This document shows positions 54,446-61,375 of a DNA stretch of 64,000 nt, piece after piece. Source of the DNA: NCEH01 sp040049195 (lineage in GTDB: Bacteria > Pseudomonadota > Alphaproteobacteria > Rhizobiales > Xanthobacteraceae). The translations under genes and the position numbers were made by a program. The stretch's first letter is position 1. Every line of letters begins with the position of its first letter. The notes beneath the pieces were generated by a model. It searched no databases, was not told the origin of the DNA, and saw only the letters and a list, made by a program, of their open reading frames with translations. The DNA lies in the NCBI RefSeq assembly GCF_040049195.1, contig NZ_JBDZDL010000004.1, one strand, 5' to 3'.

Positions 54446-56746
54446 ATGACTGCCCTCAAGTTCGGCTACGGCCAGCCCTTCACCCGCCTGGAAGATCCCG
54501 CTTTGCTCACCGGCGCCGGCCGCTATGTCGGCGACATCGCGGCGCGGGCCGAGGCCTTGCAGGGCTTCGTGCTGCGCTCGCCCTATCCCCATGCGCGCTT
54601 CGCCTTCGGCAATCTGGAGGCGGTCAGCGCCATGCCGGGCGTTCACCTGGTGCTGACCGCCGCCGATTTCGAGGGCTGCGGCGGGCTGCCGGTGGCGGCG
54701 AGCGTGGCGGTGGTGGGTGAGGCCCATATGTGGAAGCCCCATCATCCGGTGCTGGCGGAAGGCGTGGTGCGCCATGTGGGCGAGCCGGTGGCCTTCATCG
54801 TCGCCGAGACGCTGGACGCGGCTCGCGATGCCGCCGAGGCGCTGGAGATCGACTGGGAGCCGCTCGACGCCGTCGCCGACATGGAGGCCGCCATCGCCGA
54901 CGGCGCGCCGCAGGTGTTCGCGGAACGCGCGCACAACATCGCCTTCACCAGCGAGCTGGGCGACGCGGCGGCAACGAACGCGGCCTTCGCCCAGGCGCAT
55001 CGCGTGGTGAAGGTGCGGCTGGTGAACAACCGCCTCGTCACCAATTACATGGAGACGCGCGGCGTGCTGGCGGAGGTGGAGGACAGCGGGCGCGTGCGCC
55101 TCACCCTCGGCAGCCAGGGCAGCCATCTGCTGCGCGACGCCATCGCCGACAAGATCCTGCACTGGCCGCGCGAGGACCTCCATGTGGTGACGCCGGACGT
55201 GGGCGGCGGCTTCGGCACCAAGATGTTCCCGTTCGGCGAATATCCGCTCGCCGCGCTGGCGGCCCGCCGGCTGAACCGGGCGGTGGCCTGGATCGGCGAT
55301 CGCAGCGAGCATTTCCAGGGCGACAGCCACGGCCGCGACAACATCACCACTGCCGAGCTGGCCATGGACAAGGACGGCCGGTTCCTGGCGCTGCGGGTGG
55401 ATACGCTGGCCAATCTCGGCGCCTATATCGCTTATTACGGCGCTTATATCCCGGTGGGCGGGGCGAGCATGCTGCCCGGTCTCTACGCCATTCCCGTGTT
55501 TCATGCGCGGGTGCGCGCCATCTATACCCATACCGTGCCGGTGGACGCCTATCGCGGCGCCGGGCGTCCCGAGGCGGCCTATGTGATCGAGCGCCTGGTG
55601 GACGCCGCCGCGCGCGAAGCCGGCATCGCGCCGGAGGAGCTGCGGCGGCTCAATTTCATCCCGCCCTCCGCCATGCCGTACCAGACCTGCTCCGGGCGGC
55701 TGTATGACAGCGGCGAGTTCGACGGCCACATGACGCGGGCGCTCGAGGTGGCGGACAAGGCGGGCTTCGCCGCGCGCGAGCAGCAGGCGAAGGCGCGCGG
55801 CAAGCTGCGGGGCTTCGGCTTCGCCTCCTATATCGAGGCCTGCGGCGGCGGCTCGCCGGAGCCGGCCTATCTGCGCCTGGAGGCCGACGGCACCATTTCC
55901 CTGCGCATCGGCACGCAATCCACCGGGCAGGGCCACAAGACCGCCTATGCCCATCTCGCGGCCTCCCATCTGAAAGTGCCCATGGACCAGATCGTGGTGC
56001 ACCAGGGCGATACGGACGCCACCAAGACCGGCGGCGGCACGGGCGGCTCGCGCTCCATTCCCGTGGGCGGCGCGGCGGTCTCCGGAGCGGCGCGCCGGCT
56101 CGCGCAGAACCTGCGGGAGCTGGGCGCCGAGGCGCTGGAGGCCGACGCGGCGGACATCGAGCTGGAAGCGGGCGGCGTGGAAGTCGCCGGCACGGACCGG
56201 CGCCTGTCGCTCGCCGAACTGGCGGTGCATCCGGCCGCCACGCCCGAGCTGCTGAACGCCCAGGACGCCTTCGCCCCGCCGGAAGCCACCTATCCCAACG
56301 GCACCCACGCCTGCGAGGTGGAGATCGACCCGGACACGGGCGCGGTGGAACTCGTCTCCTATGTGATCGTGGACGATTTCGGCGCCCTCATCACCCCGGC
56401 TCTGCTGGAAGGGCAGGTGCATGGCGGGGTGGCGCAAGGGGTGGGGCAGGCCCTGCTGGAGCGCACGGTCTATGACGCCGAGGGCCAACTCCTGACCGCG
56501 AGCTTCATGGACTACGCCCTGCCGCGCGCGGAAGACCTGCCGCCGATCCATTTCGAAACCCGCAACGTGCCCTGCGCCACCAATCCTTTGGGCGTGAAGG
56601 GCGCGGGCGAGGCGGGGGCCATCGGCTCCTGCCCGGCGGTGATGAATGCGGTGGTGGATGCCCTGTGGCGTTCGTACCGCATCGGCCAGATGGATATGCC
56701 GGCCACCCCGGCCGCCGTGTTCGCCGCCATCGCCGCCTCACGCTGA
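54446..56746 (+). CDS. Xanthine dehydrogenase family molybdopterin-binding large subunit
   Basis: A 766-residue molybdenum hydroxylase large subunit (CoxL/XdhB-like). Visible are the opening GQPFTRLEDPALLTGAGRYV, the DVGGGFGTKMFPFGEY molybdopterin loop, the VDAYRGAGRPEA active-site segment (as in form II CoxL-like proteins, not the AYRCSFR of true CO dehydrogenase) and the catalytic Glu722 in KGAGEAG. The FeS and FAD subunits are not next to it. Substrate unknown. Confidence 0.9.
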   Translation: MTALKFGYGQPFTRLEDPALLTGAGRYVGDIAARAEALQGFVLRSPYPHARFAFGNLEAVSAMPGVHLVLTAADFEGCGGLPVAASVAVVGEAHMWKPHHPVLAEGVVRHVGEPVAFIVAETLDAARDAAEALEIDWEPLDAVADMEAAIADGAPQVFAERAHNIAFTSELGDAAATNAAFAQAHRVVKVRLVNNRLVTNYMETRGVLAEVEDSGRVRLTLGSQGSHLLRDAIADKILHWPREDLHVVTPDVGGGFGTKMFPFGEYPLAALAARRLNRAVAWIGDRSEHFQGDSHGRDNITTAELAMDKDGRFLALRVDTLANLGAYIAYYGAYIPVGGASMLPGLYAIPVFHARVRAIYTHTVPVDAYRGAGRPEAAYVIERLVDAAAREAGIAPEELRRLNFIPPSAMPYQTCSGRLYDSGEFDGHMTRALEVADKAGFAAREQQAKARGKLRGFGFASYIEACGGGSPEPAYLRLEADGTISLRIGTQSTGQGHKTAYAHLAASHLKVPMDQIVVHQGDTDATKTGGGTGGSRSIPVGGAAVSGAARRLAQNLRELGAEALEADAADIELEAGGVEVAGTDRRLSLAELAVHPAATPELLNAQDAFAPPEATYPNGTHACEVEIDPDTGAVELVSYVIVDDFGALITPALLEGQVHGGVAQGVGQALLERTVYDAEGQLLTASFMDYALPRAEDLPPIHFETRNVPCATNPLGVKGAGEAGAIGSCPAVMNAVVDALWRSYRIGQMDMPATPAAVFAAIAASR

Positions 56747-56998
56747 GCGGCGCGTCTACTTCTCCACGCGGCGTGGCGAACCCGCGGCCGCGTCTTTCGT
56801 GAGTCATGCGCGGCACCGCGCCCGTGCGTGGCTCGGCGGGACGCACGGCCGTGGTTCCGCTTGCCCGGCGCTCAGCGAAATGCTCGGGCCGCTGGCATGT
56901 GGATCGGACATGACTCCTTTACCGGTCTCCGGGCTATATGGCGGTTCTCGCCATGGCGGTGCTCCCTGCGGGGGCAGCGCGCCAGACAAGATTCCATA

Positions 56999-57889
56999 AT
57001 GAACGCAATCGCCGGTATCCTCTTTCAGCTGGGCGCGACGCTCACCTTCGCGATCATGTCCGCCCTCGTGCGCGCCGTGGCCGACGACGTGCCGAGCGGT
57101 GAGATCGTGTTTGCCCGCAGCTTCCTGGGCCTGCTGCCCGTGGTGGTGTGGCTGGCCTGGCGCGGGGAGTTGCGTTCGGCGCTGGTGACCCGCTCGCCGT
57201 TCGGCCATGTGGTGCGCGGCACGGTCGGCGTTGGGGCCATGTGGGCCGGGTTCGCCGCGCTGGCCTTCATCCCGCTCGCCGAGGCCGTGGCGATCACCTA
57301 TGTGACCCCGCTGGTGGCCGTGGTGCTGGCCGCGCTGCTGCTGCGCGAGCGGGTGCCGAACTATCGCTGGTGCGCGGTGGCGGTCGGGTTTCTCGGCATT
57401 CTCATCATGCTCTGGCCCGCGTTTTCGCCGAACGACCTGCGCACCGAGGGCGTGCTGATTGGCGTCGGCTTCGCGCTGGCCGGGGCTGTGGGCGCCGGTT
57501 TCGCGGTGACGCAGGTGCGCCGCCTGACCCAGACCGAGACCACCGGCGCCATCGTGTTCTATTTCTCCTCCGTGGCGAGCGTCGCCGGCCTCGCGACGGC
57601 GCCCTTCGGCTGGACCCTGCCGAGCTGGCGGGAAGGGCTGGCGCTGGCCAGCATCGGCATTGCCGGCGGCCTCGGGCAGATTTTCCTGACCGCCGCGAAT
57701 CGCCATGCGCCGGCCTCCGTGGTGGCGCCCTTCAATTATGCGACCCTCCTGTGGGCGGTCATGTTCGGCGCCATTTTCTTCCACGAATGGCCGCATCCGC
57801 TCATGTTCTGCGGGGCGGCGCTGGTGGTGGCGGCGGGCGCGGGCCTGGCCTGGCGGGAGCACCGCCGCGCGCCGCGCACCGTGCCGTAG
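56999..57889 (+). CDS. DMT family (EamA) transporter
   Basis: A 296-residue protein with ten hydrophobic segments in two EamA repeats, starting MNAIAGILFQLGATLTFAIMSAL. Typical family elements are FARSFLGLLPVV, the IPLAEAVAITYVTPLV segment and NRHAPASVVAPFNY in the second half. Drug/metabolite exporters of this type move small solutes; the substrate is unknown. The gap to the upstream gene is about 250 bp. Confidence 0.88.
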   Translation: MNAIAGILFQLGATLTFAIMSALVRAVADDVPSGEIVFARSFLGLLPVVVWLAWRGELRSALVTRSPFGHVVRGTVGVGAMWAGFAALAFIPLAEAVAITYVTPLVAVVLAALLLRERVPNYRWCAVAVGFLGILIMLWPAFSPNDLRTEGVLIGVGFALAGAVGAGFAVTQVRRLTQTETTGAIVFYFSSVASVAGLATAPFGWTLPSWREGLALASIGIAGGLGQIFLTAANRHAPASVVAPFNYATLLWAVMFGAIFFHEWPHPLMFCGAALVVAAGAGLAWREHRRAPRTVP

Positions 57890-57965
57890 GCATCAAGAGT
57901 GAAGCCCGGCGCCGAGAGATGCGCGGCATCGAGGCAGGAGACGACTGGCCCATGAAGGCAAGACC

Positions 57966-58556
57966 ATGAGCCCCGCGCCCCGCAAGTCCGCCCCCGAGGA
58001 CCTGCACTCGGACACGGGCGAGGTCGCGCCGCCGCGCGTGCCGGATCTGTTCTTCGGTTTCCTGCGCATCGCCCTTTCGGGATTCGGCGGCGCGCTGCCG
58101 TTCGCGCGGCGCGAACTGGTGGAGCAGCGCCGCTGGCTCGGCCCGCGCGAGTTCAACGAGCTGCTCTCCATCTGCCAGCTCATGCCGGGCCCGAACATCG
58201 TGAACATGTCGTTCTGCGTGGGCGCGCGATTCGGCGGCGTCCTGGGCGCGGCGGCGGCTTTCGGCGGCCTCATCATCGCCCCCTGCATCATCGGCATGAC
58301 GCTGGCGACGCTCTATGTGCATTACGGCCAATTGCCCGCCGTCTCGGGCATGCTGCGGGGCATCTCGGCGGCGGCGGTCGGGCTGTTTGTGGCGCTGGGG
58401 CTGAAGATGGGCTTCGTCGAGCGGCGCAACCCCATCGCCTTGGTGTTCGCCGCGCTCGCCTTCACCGGCGCCGGGCTGATGGGCTTTCCCCTGCTGCTGG
58501 TGATCCTGGTGCTGGCGCCGTTTTCCATCATCGCCGCATGGCGGTGGTCGCGATGA
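57966..58556 (+). CDS. chrA: Chromate transporter, first half (ChrA)
   Basis: A 196-residue single-domain chromate-ion transporter protein with the family opening GFGGALPFARRELVEQRRWL and CQLMPGPNIVN. Six hydrophobic segments follow. It works as a pair with the next gene, whose start overlaps its stop (ATGA). Such short-chain pairs export chromate or sulfate-like oxyanions. Confidence 0.9.
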   Translation: MSPAPRKSAPEDLHSDTGEVAPPRVPDLFFGFLRIALSGFGGALPFARRELVEQRRWLGPREFNELLSICQLMPGPNIVNMSFCVGARFGGVLGAAAAFGGLIIAPCIIGMTLATLYVHYGQLPAVSGMLRGISAAAVGLFVALGLKMGFVERRNPIALVFAALAFTGAGLMGFPLLLVILVLAPFSIIAAWRWSR

Positions 58557-59083
58557 GCGGGCGCGATCCCCTGGGCGATCTGGTCGCCCACATGTTCGTC
58601 ATCTCGTTCCTCGCCATCGGCGGGGCGAACGCGGTCATCCCCGAGCTGCACCGCATGGCGGTGGAGGCCAATGGCTGGATGAGCGGGGATACGTTCGCGG
58701 ACCTGTTCGCCATCGCCCAGGTCACGCCCGGGCCAAACGTGCTGCTGGTGACGCTGATCGGCTGGTATGTGGCGGGCATTCCCGGCGCCATCGCCTGCAC
58801 CTTCGTCATGTGCGTGCCGGCGGGGGCCGCGGCCTATGGCATGTCGCGCCTGTCCCACCGCTTCCGCGACGCGCCGCTGCGCATCGCCATTCAGCGCGGT
58901 CTGGCAGCGCTCACCATCGGCATCGTGCTGGCGAGCGCCTACATCCTCATGCGCCTCGCCGACACCCATTGGCTCGCCTATGGGCTCACCGCCTTCGCCG
59001 CCATCGGCGCGTTGACGACGCGGCTCAACCCGATCTGGCTGATCGCGGTGGGCGGCGCACTGGGCCTTGCCGGGCTGGTGTAG
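58553..59083 (+). CDS. chrA: Chromate transporter, second half (ChrA)
   Basis: A 176-residue partner of the preceding gene, with IGGANAVIPELHRMAVE and AQVTPGPNVLLVTLIGW, the second-half versions of the ChrA motifs. ATGA overlap with the first half implies coupled translation of both halves in equal amounts. Confidence 0.9.
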   Translation: MSGRDPLGDLVAHMFVISFLAIGGANAVIPELHRMAVEANGWMSGDTFADLFAIAQVTPGPNVLLVTLIGWYVAGIPGAIACTFVMCVPAGAAAYGMSRLSHRFRDAPLRIAIQRGLAALTIGIVLASAYILMRLADTHWLAYGLTAFAAIGALTTRLNPIWLIAVGGALGLAGLV

Positions 59084-59164
59084 GATCGAAGCGAAATTCG
59101 GCGATTGGCGGGTTTGTCGGGCGACGCGCGCCTCGCCGAAATTCATCTGCCGAAGTTCGCCCGA

Positions 59165-59218
59165 AATCGCGGTTTCATCGGGCGAGGGGGCGCGGAGAAG
59201 CGCCACTAAACCGCGATT
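59165..59218. repeat. 11-bp inverted repeat next to parS
   Basis: AATCGCGGTTT (59165-59175) and AAACCGCGATT (59208-59218) are perfect complements, spaced by 32 bp. They lie in the gene-free gap between the chromate transporter and the Lrp-like gene, 18 bp before the parS palindrome. Confidence 0.7.
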
Positions 59219-59235
59219 CGTCCGCGCTAAGCCCT

Positions 59236-59251
59236 TGTTTCACGTGAAACA
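59236..59251. other. parS: parS centromere site (ParB-binding palindrome)
   Basis: TGTTTCACGTGAAACA, a perfect 16-bp palindrome identical to the widespread chromosomal parS consensus. ParB loads here and spreads, and ParA/ParB then segregate the origin region. It lies in an intergenic gap, as is usual. It is the only copy I found in the window. Confidence 0.93.
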
Positions 59252-59278
59252 TTTTTCGGGACGGCGGCGGGCGGAGCC

Positions 59279-59515
59279 TCAGAATGCCTTGAAGGTGATG
59301 ATGGTGCGTGTGTCCTGGATGCCCTCCAGCTTCTGCACCTTCTCGTTCACGAAATGGCCGATGTCGGTTTCCTCGGGCACATAGAATTTCACCAGCAGGT
59401 CGAAATCGCCGGCGGTGGAATAGATTTCCGAGGCGATCTCCGCATCCGCCAAAGCGTTGGCCACCTCATAGGATTTCCCGAGCTGGCATTTGATCTGGAC
59501 GAAGAAGGCGATCAC
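59279..59515 (-). CDS. Stand-alone Lrp/AsnC ligand-binding domain protein
   Basis: A 78-residue RAM-domain protein (IAFFVQIKCQLGKSYEVANA, TAGDFDLLVKFYV, VQKLEGIQDTRTIITFKAF) without the DNA-binding helix-turn-helix. Such small proteins bind amino acids or pair with full Lrp-type regulators. Start taken as GTG at 59515, with GGAGA 6 nt upstream, giving the normal family length; an ATG at 59533 lacks such a site. Confidence 0.88.
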   Translation of the reverse strand: MIAFFVQIKCQLGKSYEVANALADAEIASEIYSTAGDFDLLVKFYVPEETDIGHFVNEKVQKLEGIQDTRTIITFKAF

Positions 59516-59655
59516 GGAAACTCTCCTTGGCACGGCCCGCCGCGGGCGGCGCCAAGGTGGCGAAAAGGGCGCCGCCTTGCAAGCGTATAGGCCGGCCGGG
59601 AAGGCCGCCGTCGGCCGGGCTTGATGGGCGGGCAGGGGTTCTCTACATCTAAGTC

Positions 59656-59747
59656 ATCTCGTCGGGGTGTCCCGCATCATGCGGGGCTGAGAGGCGCGTC
59701 CAACCCGCGAACCTGATCCGGATCATGCCGGCGAAGGAAACCGAGAT
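59656..59747 (+). promoter_or_regulatory. TPP riboswitch (THI element) upstream of thiD
   Basis: The P1 stem pairs ATCTCG (59656-59661) with CGAGAT (59742-59747). The conserved core GGGGTG ... GGGGCTGAGAGG (59664-59694) and ACCTGATCCGGATCATGCCGGCGAAGG (59711-59737) matches the TPP aptamer. It ends 83 bp before the GTG start of thiD, leaving room for an expression platform; thiamine pyrophosphate should repress thiD. Confidence 0.95.
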
Positions 59748-59830
59748 TGCGCAGGGCGGCCGTTCGGGCCGCCTGTCCCACCGCATCTTCCGGCTTCCCG
59801 CGCCATCCTCGATGCCGTCGGAGCTGCCGC

Positions 59831-60646
59831 GTGTCACAGAGCCTCATCCCCATCGCCGTAACCATTGCCGGCTCGGATTCCAGCGGCGGCGCCGGCATCC
59901 AGGCGGACTTGAAGACCTTCTCCGCCCTCGGCGTCTATGGCGCCAGCGTGCTTACGGCTTTGACCGCGCAGAACACCACGGGCGTCACCGCCATCCACGA
60001 CGTGCCGCCGGATTTCATCGGCGCGCAGATCGACGCCGTGTTCAGCGACCTGAAGGTCGCGGCGGTGAAGATCGGCATGCTCTCGCGTCCTGCGGCGATC
60101 CAGGCGGTGGCGGACGGGCTGGCGCGGCACCAGGCCCGCACCATCGTGCTGGACCCGGTGATGGTCGCCGCCTCCGGCGCTCGTCTGCTGGAGGATGCCG
60201 CCATCGCCACCCTCAAGGAGGTGTTGCTGCCGCGCGCCATGCTCATCACCCCCAACCTGCCGGAGGCCGGCGCCCTGCTGGATCGGCCGGTGGCGCAGGA
60301 CGAGGCGGAGATGCTGGCGCAGGGCCAGGCGCTGCTGGCGCTCGGCTGCCGTGCCGTGCTCATGAAGGGCGGCCATGGCTCGGGGCCCGAGAGCATCGAC
60401 CTGCTGGTGAGCGCGGACGGGGTGCTGCGCCTGTCCGCCCCGCGCCATACCACGCGCAACACCCACGGCACCGGCTGCACGCTCTCCTCCGCCATCGCCG
60501 CCGGGCTTGCCAAGGGCGCGGATCTGGAAGGCGCGGTGCGGGCCGCAAAGGCTTATATCACCGGCGCCATCGCCGCCGCCGATGAACTGGACGTGGGCCA
60601 TGGCCACGGCCCCGTGCACCACTTCCATGCCCTCTGGACCAATTGA
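59831..60646 (+). CDS. thiD: Hydroxymethylpyrimidine/phosphomethylpyrimidine kinase ThiD
   Basis: A 271-residue kinase that phosphorylates the pyrimidine half of thiamine twice. Motifs: VTIAGSDSSGGAGIQADLKT, the VKIGMLS strand, DPVMVAASGARLL and HGTGCTLSSAIAAGLA (anion hole). GTG at 59831 has GGAG 7 nt upstream; the frame is open from 59747, but the extension overlaps the riboswitch tail and is not protein-like. Controlled by the TPP riboswitch. Confidence 0.95.
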   Translation: MSQSLIPIAVTIAGSDSSGGAGIQADLKTFSALGVYGASVLTALTAQNTTGVTAIHDVPPDFIGAQIDAVFSDLKVAAVKIGMLSRPAAIQAVADGLARHQARTIVLDPVMVAASGARLLEDAAIATLKEVLLPRAMLITPNLPEAGALLDRPVAQDEAEMLAQGQALLALGCRAVLMKGGHGSGPESIDLLVSADGVLRLSAPRHTTRNTHGTGCTLSSAIAAGLAKGADLEGAVRAAKAYITGAIAAADELDVGHGHGPVHHFHALWTN

Positions 60647-60703
60647 GCAAATTGGACTGAACCCGCTTGCATGAACGACTTTTCGCAGTATCGTCCGGTG
60701 CGG

Positions 60704-60717
60704 CGAACGATCGTTCG
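60704..60717. promoter_or_regulatory. Perfect 14-bp palindrome before the XRE-cupin gene
   Basis: CGAACGATCGTTCG, a perfect palindrome centred 24 bp before the regulator start. It is a likely operator, perhaps for autoregulation. The core AACGATCG also occurs at 38372-38379 upstream of the acyl-CoA synthetase gene. Confidence 0.6.
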
Positions 60718-60733
60718 GCAAAAGGGATAGGGC

Positions 60734-61354
60734 ATGGCGCAGCAACGTGAGAAGGGCAGCGAGCGGGGGCCGGAGGACGGTGCCCAGGCGATGACCGGCC
60801 AGCTCGGCAAGACCATTCAGCGGCTCCGCAAGGCCTATAATCTCTCGCTTTCCGAACTCTCCGAGCAGTCCGGCGTGGCAAAGTCGATCATCAGCCAGAT
60901 CGAGCGCAACGAGACCAATCCCACCCTCGCCACCGTGTGGCGCCTGTCTCACGCGCTGGACATGACGGTTGAGCGCGTCCTCGCCTCTTCCGACGAGGCG
61001 CCCTTCATCGAGAAGATGACCCGCGCCGAGACGCCGATCCTGGTCTCGCAGGACGGGCGGTGCCGGCTCTCCATCATCGGCTGGATCAAGACGGTGGAGT
61101 GGCTGCAATATTACGAATTCCTCGCCGAGCCGGGCGGGGAGTTGGAGTCCGACGGCCACCAGATCGGCTCCATCGAATGCCTGACGGTGACCGCGGGCAC
61201 CCTCACGGTCGAGGTAGGCGGCGTGACAGAGACCGCGAAGGCGGGCGAAACGCTGCGCTATCGCTGCGACCGCCGCCACGTCATCCGCAACCTCGGCACC
61301 GAGCCGGCCGCCGCCTTCATGGTCTGCCTGCTAAAGGCGGCTGTGCTCGACTGA
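60734..61354 (+). CDS. XRE family transcriptional regulator with cupin domain
   Basis: A 206-residue regulator. An N-terminal helix-turn-helix (LGKTIQRLRKAYNLSLSELSEQSG ... SIISQIERNETNPTLATVWRL) is followed by a C-terminal cupin barrel (LTVTAGTLTVEVGG, HVIRNLGTEPAAAF) for a small ligand. AAGGGA lies before the ATG. It is preceded by a palindrome and may regulate itself or neighbours such as thiD or the flavoreductase gene. Confidence 0.9.
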   Translation: MAQQREKGSERGPEDGAQAMTGQLGKTIQRLRKAYNLSLSELSEQSGVAKSIISQIERNETNPTLATVWRLSHALDMTVERVLASSDEAPFIEKMTRAETPILVSQDGRCRLSIIGWIKTVEWLQYYEFLAEPGGELESDGHQIGSIECLTVTAGTLTVEVGGVTETAKAGETLRYRCDRRHVIRNLGTEPAAAFMVCLLKAAVLD

Positions 61355-61375
61355 GGGGCGGGCGCGGGCCAGCCC

